This document shows, piece by piece, positions 1-6,345 of a stretch of 11,540 bases of DNA. The DNA comes from Saprospiraceae bacterium (GTDB lineage Bacteria > Bacteroidota > Bacteroidia > Chitinophagales > Saprospiraceae), in assembly GCA_023300835.1 (NCBI GenBank), contig JALZVB010000084.1:1-11540 (forward strand), given 5' to 3'. How positions within the stretch are numbered: position 1 is the stretch's first letter; each line of letters starts with the position of its first letter. Both the position numbers and the translations under genes were made by a program. The notes beneath the pieces are model-generated. The model saw only the letters and a program-made list of their open reading frames with translations. It was not told the DNA's origin and made no database searches.

Positions 1-45
1 AAGCCTAAATAAATACTTAGTTAATAAAACTTAAAGTTGTCAATA

Positions 46-80
46 CGAGACGGAGGATCTCTCCACTTCGGTCGAGATGA
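46..80. repeat. Dispersed-repeat-like hairpin with a cUUCGg loop
   Basis: Positions 60-66 and 71-77 form a 7-bp stem with one mismatch (64/73) around the tetraloop TTCG closed by C-G, an unusually stable loop in RNA. On the minus strand the core reads TCATCTCGACCGAAGTGGAG, which resembles short intergenic repeats I recall from Bacteroidota genomes (variants of TCATTTCGACCGAAG followed by a GAGA-rich part). That match is from memory. No second copy occurs in this window, so its status as a dispersed repeat is inferred. It lies downstream of the sulP stop codon and may also act as a weak transcript end, but no T-run follows on either strand. Confidence 0.4.
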
Positions 81-156
81 AAATTGGGGTAATGGCTTCC
101 TTCCGATGAATCTGGTATGAAGTTCTATAGATATATTCAAATTAGTGAAATTATTA

Positions 157-2016
157 CTAAGCAGGATATTCATCTTTAACATTAGATTTTATCCAGTCCA
201 GGCAAGAATCAAAATCTTTAAAAATATCTGTCGGTGGAATAAGGTCAGGGATTATGTCTACCCTTTCCATCATGTATCGTGGTTGTTTTGGAATAGCAGT
301 AAGAAGAACCTTTTTACCATCGTTAACCAATTCTATTAATGCGTCTTCTATAGCATATAGACCTGATTGATCCATGTAATCCATCTGATCCATACGGATA
401 ACAATTACTGAAGCCGTTTCTGGAATCTGCTTAATAAGTTGTTGAAAATCACTTGTTGATCCAAAAAACAAAGGTCCATTGATATGTTTAATAAAAACTT
501 CTTCTTTTAATTTTTGTGGGAAATTGATTTCATCTGCCCATGGTTTTTCTTCATCAAAAGAAGCCTTTTCCGATTGTTCGGCAGTAAGGTCACCAATTTC
601 TTTCATAAAGATCAATGAAGCAATAACTAACCCTATGCCTACTGCGAATACCAGATTCCAGAATGTAGATAATATAAGTACTATTAACATTATAGCTACC
701 TCAGGTCGTGGCATATATGGTATAGCTTTCAGCCCTTTGTAATCCATAACGCCTATTCCTACTGTTATTAATATACCTGCAAGAACTGCTGCTGGAATTT
801 TGGACGCAATAGGTCCTAGTGCTAATAAAATGAGAAGGAGTAGCAAACCTGCAATCATACCTGACAATCGTGTTCTACCTCCCGCATTGATATTTACAAC
901 AGTTCTTATAGTCGCTCCTGCTCCAGGGATACCACCAAAGAAAGCCGCAATACTATTTCCAATTCCTTGCCCGATCAGTTCTTGGTTAGGCTTATGTTTT
1001 GTTTTAGTCATGTTGTCTGCGACAATAGATGTCAGTAACGAATCTATCGCCCCTAGTAATGCAAGTGTCAACGCGGTAAACACATATGGCGATAGCGATG
1101 TTAAACTAAATTCAGTAAAAATTCCAAAATTTGGTATAGGCAATCCACTAGGTATCTGTTCAATAGGACGATAATCAAGCCCAAAACCAATAGCCACTCC
1201 AGATACGACTAGAAGTGCTACCAACGTACTAGGGACTTTAGTGGTGATCCGCTTGAAACCAAAAATGATGAATATTGTGGCTAAGGATAACAGAAGTTCT
1301 ATTAAACTTATATTTCTCAGAGCCCTTGGTAATACCTTCAATGTTCCTAGGACACCAGATGCGTCATTTTTAGCCAGTGTCTGAGATTCTTTATGAATCT
1401 GTTCTATACTTATTTTTCCTGCTCTTGAAACAGTTTCTTTAAAATTTTCTAGTACTAATAAACCCTCACCCGCTTCTTCTTTTAAGATATTTTCTAATAT
1501 CACTTCTTCCGCCAATGGCTTATATTGTTCTACATATTCCACATCTTCTTTGGGATAATAACCTAATGAGGGTAGGATCTGTGTAACCAATATAATTACA
1601 CCTATGGCGGTCATGAAACCTGATACAACAGGATATGGAATGTATTTGATATATTTTCCGATTCCAATAACCCCAAGTCCAATCTGAAAAAGACCAGCCA
1701 ATAAAAAGACAGCCATTATAGTAGGCATTGCTTTACTAATATCGCCTTCATATCCAGCTAATATAGAAGCAATTACAACCATACTTATTGCAGTCATAGG
1801 TGCTGTAGGCCCAGAAATCTGAGTACTGGTTCCACCAAATATGGCTGCAAAAAAACTAACGAAAATAGCACCATACAACCCAGCACTAGGACCTAATCCA
1901 GAACTTACACCAAATGCCAGTGATAGCGGCAAGGCTACAATCCCTGCGGTGAGTCCTCCCATGAGGTCACCTTTAAGATGTGAAAAGTCGAATTTGAGAA
2001 CATTGAGGAAAGACAT
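157..2016 (-). CDS. SulP-family inorganic anion transporter with C-terminal STAS domain
   Basis: A 619-residue inner-membrane protein of the SLC26/SulP family, which carries sulfate, bicarbonate or other small anions by sodium- or proton-coupled transport. Visible family marks are the N-terminal GGLTAGIVALPLSLAFG segment (20-36), SGPTAPMTA (68-76) in the substrate-site region, IDSLLTSIVADNMT (324-337), and GGIPGAGATIRTVVNINAGG (361-380). About a dozen hydrophobic segments span residues 20-470. A STAS domain follows at about 507-612 and holds the conserved DQSG turn (549-552), where related proteins bind regulators or are phosphorylated. A hydrophilic, Glu/Lys-rich insertion of roughly 85 residues (150-235) separates two membrane segments. 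The ATG at 2014-2016 begins just before the conserved N-terminus and has no Shine-Dalgarno. The neighbours give no hint of the substrate; bicarbonate and sulfate are both possible. Family call is firm, substrate unknown. Confidence 0.93.
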   Translation of the reverse strand: MSFLNVLKFDFSHLKGDLMGGLTAGIVALPLSLAFGVSSGLGPSAGLYGAIFVSFFAAIFGGTSTQISGPTAPMTAISMVVIASILAGYEGDISKAMPTIMAVFLLAGLFQIGLGVIGIGKYIKYIPYPVVSGFMTAIGVIILVTQILPSLGYYPKEDVEYVEQYKPLAEEVILENILKEEAGEGLLVLENFKETVSRAGKISIEQIHKESQTLAKNDASGVLGTLKVLPRALRNISLIELLLSLATIFIIFGFKRITTKVPSTLVALLVVSGVAIGFGLDYRPIEQIPSGLPIPNFGIFTEFSLTSLSPYVFTALTLALLGAIDSLLTSIVADNMTKTKHKPNQELIGQGIGNSIAAFFGGIPGAGATIRTVVNINAGGRTRLSGMIAGLLLLLILLALGPIASKIPAAVLAGILITVGIGVMDYKGLKAIPYMPRPEVAIMLIVLILSTFWNLVFAVGIGLVIASLIFMKEIGDLTAEQSEKASFDEEKPWADEINFPQKLKEEVFIKHINGPLFFGSTSDFQQLIKQIPETASVIVIRMDQMDYMDQSGLYAIEDALIELVNDGKKVLLTAIPKQPRYMMERVDIIPDLIPPTDIFKDFDSCLDWIKSNVKDEYPA

Positions 2017-2262
2017 ATAATTGGTTTTTATAAACGATTGCTAATAGCCAACAATTAAGACTTCTATTTGTTTTACGAAATAACTGAAAAAATTAAGAGT
2101 AGATTAAGATATGAAAATCTATTTATAAAAAAAATCTGACTCCTACTGAAATAGAGTTGCAGGTCCATCTGATTAAAATACTTAATCAACGGAATAGTAA
2201 CCGCTGTCCGATCTCTGACTTCAGACTAAATATTATTTACTTCAGCATGTCTTTATAATTGA

Positions 2263-2283
2263 TTTGAAGTGAGAGACTTCAAA
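2263..2283. other. Perfect 8-bp hairpin upstream of sulP
   Basis: Arms 2263-2270 and 2276-2283 pair perfectly around a 5-base loop. No T-run follows on either strand, so it is unlikely to be an intrinsic terminator. Its position 250 bases upstream of the sulP start and 20 bases past the rpsU terminator would fit a protein-binding site or part of a transcript leader. The function is unknown. Confidence 0.35.
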
Positions 2284-2302
2284 CAGCGTAAGAATCTAGA
2301 CA

Positions 2303-2331
2303 TAAAAAAAGCCGCTCATAACGAGCAGCTT
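2303..2331 (-). terminator. Rho-independent terminator of rpsU
   Basis: On the minus strand the sequence AAGCTGCTC - GTTAT - GAGCGGCTT forms a 9-bp stem with one internal mismatch (positions 2309-2331), directly followed by an uninterrupted T-run (A's at 2304-2310 on the plus strand). It lies 26 bases after the rpsU stop codon, the expected place and orientation for ending that single-gene transcript. Confidence 0.85.
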
Positions 2332-2356
2332 CATTTATCTTTATCTTAAGCAAATG

Positions 2357-2542
2357 TTACTTTGCGAAGTTTTGTAGTCTATATTCGGCGTTTAAGATTT
2401 CATCTCTTCTTTGAACTGAAGGCTTCACGAAATGCTTTCTTCTTCTTAATTCTTGAAGTGTACGCGTTTGCTTAAACTTTCTTTTGTATCTCTTAAGAGC
2501 TCTGTCTATTGACTCGTCTGCCTTTACATTGATTATTAACAT
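2357..2542 (-). CDS. rpsU: 30S ribosomal protein bS21
   Basis: A 61-residue, strongly basic protein matching the bS21 family: MLIINVKADESIDRALKRYK at the N-terminus, then a KFKQTRTLQELRRRKHFVKP segment, the usual arrangement in Bacteroidota. bS21 joins the small-subunit platform near the 3' end of 16S rRNA; in Bacteroidota ribosomes it helps hide the anti-Shine-Dalgarno, which explains why most mRNAs in the phylum lack that signal. The ATG at 2540-2542 is the only sensible start. The 20 bases before it (minus strand AACAAGACTAATTAATTTAT) contain no AGGAGG-like sequence. The gene has its own promoter (2580-2610) and its own terminator (2303-2331), so it is monocistronic. Confidence 0.96.
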   Translation of the reverse strand: MLIINVKADESIDRALKRYKRKFKQTRTLQELRRRKHFVKPSVQRRDEILNAEYRLQNFAK

Positions 2543-2579
2543 ATAAATTAATTAGTCTTGTTTTTTTTGTAATCGACTG

Positions 2580-2610
2580 CAAATATAGAGTTATCAACAT
2601 ATAAATACAA
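2580..2610 (-). promoter_or_regulatory. Bacteroidota-type sigma-A promoter for rpsU
   Basis: On the minus strand there is an exact -7 box TATATTTG (2587-2580), matching TAnnTTTG, preceded after a 20-base spacer by TTG (2610-2608), matching the -33 element. This is the known housekeeping promoter pattern of the phylum. Transcription would start near 2574, leaving a leader of about 30 bases before the rpsU ATG. Confidence 0.7.
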
Positions 2611-2775
2611 CTGGAGGGCAATAAAAAGTGCTAAATCATACAAATAAAACCTTACAATTTTTGACTTCACATTGATTTTACAATAGGTCATTGATTATAA
2701 GTTATTAACACATTAATTATTTAATTAATATAAAAATCTATTTAGTAAGCTTTTTACCAAAGGTTGTTGATAAAC

Positions 2776-2805
2776 AAAAAAAAGACCAGTAAAAATACTG
2801 GTCTT
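2776..2805 (-). terminator. Strong intrinsic terminator downstream of hpaHI
   Basis: A perfect 10-bp stem (AAGACCAGTA 2782-2791 with TACTGGTCTT 2796-2805) and an AAAA loop; on the minus strand it is followed by an eight-base T-run (A's at 2776-2783, the last two overlapping the stem base). The orientation fits the end of the hpaH-hpaI transcript, although it lies 161 bases after the hpaI stop, giving an unusually long, structured 3' end. Confidence 0.85.
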
Positions 2806-2824
2806 AGAGATTGAGTAATAATTC

Positions 2825-2845
2825 TTGATTTTAGGATAAAATCAA
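2825..2845. other. Perfect 9-bp hairpin in the hpaI 3' region
   Basis: TTGATTTTA (2825-2833) pairs with TAAAATCAA (2837-2845) around a three-base loop. No T-run follows on the minus strand, the direction of hpaI transcription; on the plus strand only TTT follows. It sits 20 bases before the strong terminator and could stabilise the 3' end of the mRNA. Confidence 0.35.
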
Positions 2846-2923
2846 TTTCGGTTAACGTGACGCTAATATATGACTTAATCTTATATATACAATATTCAGA
2901 TGTGGCATTTGAAATTTATTTAT

Positions 2924-2956
2924 TAACCCAACTTCTGAGTGGTAGATATTGGGTTA
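2924..2956. other. 8-bp inverted repeat just after hpaI
   Basis: TAACCCAA (2924-2931) and TTGGGTTA (2949-2956) are exact inverted copies with 17 bases between them. The repeat begins 11 bases after the hpaI stop codon in the direction of transcription. There is no T-run, so it is either a 3'-end structure or chance. Confidence 0.3.
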
Positions 2957-2966
2957 CTTAAGCCTG

Positions 2967-3767
2967 TTAGTACTTTGTATTACTTTGATTTTGTAATAAT
3001 TCAGGCTTATAGAACGCTGCCAATTCTTTTGTTGCTTTTGCCAACAGCAATGTATCTATTCCAACACCTAGCATTCTTGCGCCTTTATCTGTATAGCTTG
3101 CAATCAATTCTTTGGACCCAGTAAGTACGCCTGGGCATTTGCCACTCTTGACAATTTTATTGAGACAGTCATTTACAACCGCAACAACATCAGGATGTCC
3201 TGGATTACCAAGGTAACCCATAGATGCTGCAAGATCAGCAGGACCCAGAAACACCACATCTACGCCATCGACCTTCAATATATCATCCAATGCTTCTACC
3301 CCACTTACTGACTCTACTTGTGTGATCAAGCACATTTGGCTATTAGCCAGCTTAAAATAATTGTTTACTCTATTCCATTGTGCCGCTCTAGACAATGCCG
3401 TACCTACACCTCTTATACCCTCTGGTGGATACCGGAGTGCTTTGGCCATAAGTTCAGCCGTTTCTCCGCTTTCTACCATTGGGATAATAAACGATTGTAC
3501 GCCAGCATCTAGTAAGGTCTTTATATATATGGGATCTGCATTAGGCATTCTGACGATAGGCGATACATCATATCTAGACATGGCTTGTAACTGTCCTACT
3601 ATCTGATTAATATCATATGGCGCATGCTCTGCATCTACAAGAACCCAATCAAATCCAGCACCAGCCAATATCTCAGCGATATAAGAATGACCAATGCCAT
3701 TCCATACACCATATTGTTTCTTTCCAGCTAGGATCTCCTTTTTAAACTTATTTTCTATTGAAGACAT
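2967..3767 (-). CDS. hpaI: 4-hydroxy-2-oxoheptanedioate (HKHD) aldolase, HpaI/HpcH type
   Basis: A 266-residue cytoplasmic class II (divalent-metal) aldolase for the last step of homoprotocatechuate breakdown, splitting 4-hydroxy-2-oxoheptanedioate into pyruvate and succinate semialdehyde. Residues known from E. coli HpaI are all present at a constant offset of three: the acid/base pair D45 and H48 in VDAEHAPYD, R73 in VRMPNADP, and metal ligands E152 (ITQVESVSG) and D178 (LGPADLA). The length matches the family (about 260). It is the second gene of a two-gene minus-strand unit: hpaH ends 15 bases before its start. The ATG (3765-3767) has no Shine-Dalgarno. HpcH/HpaI-fold aldolases also act on other 2-keto-3-deoxy acids, but the flanking hpaH and hpaEDFG genes make the homoprotocatechuate assignment strong. 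Confidence 0.92.
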   Translation of the reverse strand: MSSIENKFKKEILAGKKQYGVWNGIGHSYIAEILAGAGFDWVLVDAEHAPYDINQIVGQLQAMSRYDVSPIVRMPNADPIYIKTLLDAGVQSFIIPMVESGETAELMAKALRYPPEGIRGVGTALSRAAQWNRVNNYFKLANSQMCLITQVESVSGVEALDDILKVDGVDVVFLGPADLAASMGYLGNPGHPDVVAVVNDCLNKIVKSGKCPGVLTGSKELIASYTDKGARMLGVGIDTLLLAKATKELAAFYKPELLQNQSNTKY

Positions 3768-3782
3768 GGGTTTGATTTTATA

Positions 3783-4586
3783 CTATTTAAAATAACAAGA
3801 GATACATCCTAATGGGCCATAATCAACATGAAATGTATCCCCTGGTCTTATCGCAACGGGTCGTGTAAATGAACCAGATAAAATAATCTGACCAGCTTCT
3901 AGAGATTTGCCATGAGGTGCATACTTCTGTGCTAACCAAGCGATTCCTTTGGCCGGGTGGTTAAGTACTGCCCCTGATACGCCGCTTTCTTCAATAACAC
4001 TATTTCTACTCATCATTGCGCCTACCCATCTCAGATCAATAGCATCTGGCTTGACAGGTCTTCCTCCCATAATGATAGCGCCATTGGCTGCATTATCAGA
4101 AATCGTATCTCTTACGGTACGCTTATATCCAGTATTGGGGTCTACCCTAAAACTTCTTGCTGCGATAAGTTCAAGAGCTGGGACAACATAATCGGTAGCG
4201 TTGAGTACATCTATAACAGAGACGTTTTCTCCTCTCAATGGTTTGTTAAGTATAAATGCCAGCTCTACCTCAATTTTTGGGTCTAGGAAACGACTACTGT
4301 CTATTTCAGTGCCTTCTTCTAGCACCATATCATCTAGTAAGGTCCCATAATCAGGTTCAGTAATACTCATAGCCAATTGCATGGCTCTAGATGTCAAGCC
4401 TATCTTATGTCCTACGACAGTTCTTCCTTCGCTTTTCTTGAGATCCATCCAAGCGGATTGAATAGCATAGGAATCATATATATCCATGTCTGGGTATGTA
4501 ATAGTCGTCGCTTCTACTTGCTTACGTTCTTGTTCAGCTTGATGTAGACGCTTGGCTTCAGCCTTGATTTGTATTTCTGATAACAT
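3783..4586 (-). CDS. hpaH: 2-oxo-hept-4-ene-1,7-dioate hydratase
   Basis: A 267-residue cytoplasmic hydratase of the HpaH/HpcG/MhpD family that adds water to 2-oxohept-4-ene-1,7-dioate to give the substrate of HpaI. The metal-binding glutamates fall at E106 and E108 (in PKIEVELAF) and E139 (PALELIA), the same numbers as in E. coli HpcG, and the conserved lysine of HKIGLTS is K61. The N-terminal helix (EIQIKAEAKRLHQAEQERKQ) and the C-terminal GSFTRPVAIRPGD are typical, and the length is exactly normal. It starts the minus-strand hpaHI unit and faces hpaE across 226 bases. The paralogous 2-oxopent-4-enoate hydratase is the main alternative, but pathway context favours HpaH. Confidence 0.93.
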   Translation of the reverse strand: MLSEIQIKAEAKRLHQAEQERKQVEATTITYPDMDIYDSYAIQSAWMDLKKSEGRTVVGHKIGLTSRAMQLAMSITEPDYGTLLDDMVLEEGTEIDSSRFLDPKIEVELAFILNKPLRGENVSVIDVLNATDYVVPALELIAARSFRVDPNTGYKRTVRDTISDNAANGAIIMGGRPVKPDAIDLRWVGAMMSRNSVIEESGVSGAVLNHPAKGIAWLAQKYAPHGKSLEAGQIILSGSFTRPVAIRPGDTFHVDYGPLGCISCYFK

Positions 4587-4605
4587 GGAAATGAGTTTTG
4601 TATCG

Positions 4606-4613
4606 CAAATTTA
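4606..4613 (-). promoter_or_regulatory. Possible -7 box for hpaHI
   Basis: TAAATTTG on the minus strand exactly matches the Bacteroidota TAnnTTTG -7 element and lies 19 bases before the hpaH ATG. No TTG is found 19-21 bases further upstream, so only half of the promoter signature is present. If used, the leader would be only about a dozen bases. Confidence 0.35.
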
Positions 4614-4689
4614 TCAAATAAGTAAAGGATTCATCTGATCTAAATCTTGTATTAAATGCATAAATATGAACTATATATAAGATGTCTTG

Positions 4690-4809
4690 ATGAAAAAAGT
4701 AATTAGAACTTATATTTCTATTATATCTTACTCAATATTATTATTCTTGTTTCTAGGCGAGCTAATAGCTTTCCACTTCATTACTAATCTCAATAAGATA
4801 TATACTTAA
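4690..4809 (+). CDS. Possible 39-residue single-pass membrane peptide upstream of hpaE
   Basis: An ATG-started ORF encodes a basic N-terminus (MKKVIRTY), a hydrophobic stretch at about residues 9-32 (ISIISYSILLFLFLGELIAF then HFIT) and a short polar tail (NLNKIYT). It ends with TAA three bases before the hpaE ATG and is in the same reading frame as hpaE. No Shine-Dalgarno is visible, but that is normal here. I do not recognise it. It may be a real small membrane protein or a translated leader of the hpaEDFG operon. AT-rich DNA readily gives Ile/Leu/Phe-rich chance ORFs, so this is tentative. Confidence 0.3.
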   Translation: MKKVIRTYISIISYSILLFLFLGELIAFHFITNLNKIYT

Positions 4810-4812
4810 TCT

Positions 4813-6330
4813 ATGCTAGCAGATTATCAAAAAAAGCTTCAAAAGGAGCTAAAAATCCTTAAGAAGAATGGAATGCTTAAGAATTTCATCAACGGAGAAT
4901 TGAAAGACTCTGTGTCCAAAGACAGCTTTGAACTGACATCTCCGGTAGACGGGAAGAAGATATGTGATGTTACTTCAAGTAATCATAAGGATATAGATAA
5001 AGCGGCAAAAGCAGCAGCAAAAGCTTTTAAGACATGGAAAAACATTGACCATAAGGAAAGGAGAGATATTCTCAATAGAATCGCCGACAACATAGAAAAG
5101 TACGCAGACGAAATAGCTGTATTAGAATCTTATGATACAGGGCAACCTATAAGATTTACCAAAAAAGCGGCTATCAGAGGAGCGGCTAACTTCAGATATT
5201 TTGCAGAGAAAACAATAGATGCGGCTAATGGATTATCTACGCCTGATACGCATCATATGAATTTCTCAATACGTCAACCTATAGGAGCTGTAGGCATTAT
5301 CACACCTTGGAATGCCCCATTTATGCTGAGTACATGGAAAATTGCACCTGCATTGGCATCTGGTTGTACTGTCGTGCACAAGCCCGCAGAAGATAGTCCA
5401 GTAACAGCTATGATTTTGGCGAAAGCTGCGAAAGAAGCTGGTCTTCCTGACGGTGTATGGAATGTTGTTCACGGACTAGGTCATACAGCTGGAAAAGCGC
5501 TGACTGAACATGAGGATATCAAAGCCATCGCATTTGTAGGAGAGACAACTACTGGATCTCATATTATGAGACAAGGCGCAGATACACTTAAGAGAGTTCA
5601 CTTCGAGTTAGGCGGTAAGAACCCAGTTATCGTTTTTGATGATGCTGAAATGGACAGAGCTCTAGATGCGGTTATATTTATGAAATATAGTCTTAATGGA
5701 GAAAGATGCACCAGTTCGTCAAGGCTTCTCCTTCACGAAAAAGTTTATGATACTTTTATCAAAAAATTATTGGCAAGAGTTAAGAAACTTAAGATAGGTA
5801 ATCCACTAGATCCTAAAACAGAAATAGGCCCACTCATCCATAGAGGTCATCAAGAAAAAGTATTGAGCTATGCCAAATTAGCCAAAGAAGAAGGCGCCAA
5901 CATATTGACTGGTGGCGGTTCTCCTAAAGGTAAACTGGCAGAAGGTTGTTATGTAAACCCTATCCTATTAGATGGCGTTACACCTAAAATGAGAATCGGA
6001 CAAGAAGAGGTTTTCGGACCATTCTTATCTGTGTTCAAATTCAAAACAGAAGCACAGGCTATAAAGATTGCTAACTCAGTAAGGTATGGTCTCACAGCTT
6101 ATATTTGGACCAACGATACAAGTCGAGCACATAGAATAGCAAGAGACGTAGAAGCAGGCATGGTATGGGTTAATTCCCAAAATGTAAGACATTTACCTAC
6201 CCCATTCGGTGGCATGAAATACAGTGGTATCGGAAGAGATGGTGGTGAGTATAGTTTTGACTTTTATATGGAGACAAAGAATATCTGTATTGCCTACGGA
6301 ACACATACTATTCCTAAATTAGGATCATAA
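4813..6330 (+). CDS. hpaE: 5-carboxymethyl-2-hydroxymuconate-semialdehyde dehydrogenase
   Basis: A 505-residue cytoplasmic NAD-dependent aldehyde dehydrogenase. It oxidises the ring-cleavage product 5-carboxymethyl-2-hydroxymuconic semialdehyde to the acid. Catalytic residues are in place: N167 (TPWNAPF), K190 (VHKPAE), the general base E265 (FELGGKN), the nucleophile C299 (GERCTSS) and E399 (EEVFGP). The C-terminal VRHLPTPFGGMKYSGIGRDG followed by GEYSFDFY is the pattern of HpaE and its close muconic-semialdehyde dehydrogenase relatives. The annotated ATG at 4813 adds a Lys-rich stretch of about 20 residues before the usual family start; an internal ATG at 4873 (MLKNFINGE) would give the canonical N-terminus, so the true start is uncertain. 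First gene of the plus-strand unit; hpaD follows after 15 bases. Confidence 0.92.
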   Translation: MLADYQKKLQKELKILKKNGMLKNFINGELKDSVSKDSFELTSPVDGKKICDVTSSNHKDIDKAAKAAAKAFKTWKNIDHKERRDILNRIADNIEKYADEIAVLESYDTGQPIRFTKKAAIRGAANFRYFAEKTIDAANGLSTPDTHHMNFSIRQPIGAVGIITPWNAPFMLSTWKIAPALASGCTVVHKPAEDSPVTAMILAKAAKEAGLPDGVWNVVHGLGHTAGKALTEHEDIKAIAFVGETTTGSHIMRQGADTLKRVHFELGGKNPVIVFDDAEMDRALDAVIFMKYSLNGERCTSSSRLLLHEKVYDTFIKKLLARVKKLKIGNPLDPKTEIGPLIHRGHQEKVLSYAKLAKEEGANILTGGGSPKGKLAEGCYVNPILLDGVTPKMRIGQEEVFGPFLSVFKFKTEAQAIKIANSVRYGLTAYIWTNDTSRAHRIARDVEAGMVWVNSQNVRHLPTPFGGMKYSGIGRDGGEYSFDFYMETKNICIAYGTHTIPKLGS

Positions 6331-6345
6331 AAATTTTAAATCATA

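Larger units (their letters stand above)
2017..2356. other. Non-coding region between sulP and rpsU
   Basis: About 340 bases without a supportable gene. It holds the rpsU terminator (2303-2331), a perfect 8-bp hairpin at 2263-2283 (arms TTTGAAGT and ACTTCAAA, loop GAGAG) and a 7-bp inverted repeat at 2170-2188 (TGATTAA and TTAATCA). The part from about 2017 to 2300 lies upstream of sulP and should contain its promoter, but I found no exact TAnnTTTG box on the minus strand. Confidence 0.6.
2543..2966. other. Non-coding region between rpsU and hpaI
   Basis: About 420 AT-rich bases without a supportable gene. It contains the rpsU promoter at the left and, on the hpaI side, three inverted repeats: 2782-2805 (terminator), 2825-2845 (9-bp perfect stem TTGATTTTA / TAAAATCAA with a GGA loop) and 2924-2956 (8-bp arms TAACCCAA / TTGGGTTA, 17-base loop). 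The middle, about 2611-2770, is low-complexity AT sequence with nothing I can name. Confidence 0.6.

Noticed and set aside
145..339. 64-codon plus-strand ORF at the left
   Set aside because: Mostly antisense to the STAS domain of the SulP protein.
479..1174. Plus-strand ORFs of 87 and 124 codons
   Set aside because: They are antisense to the well-supported SulP gene, and their translations show no family features.
3318..4191. Plus-strand ORFs over hpaI and hpaH
   Set aside because: They lie opposite conserved catalytic regions of both enzymes and read as shadow frames.
4742..4773. Near-match -7 boxes TATTCTTG (4742-4749) and TAGCTTTC (4766-4773) for hpaEDFG
   Set aside because: Each has one mismatch, and neither has a TTG at the required 19-21 base spacing.
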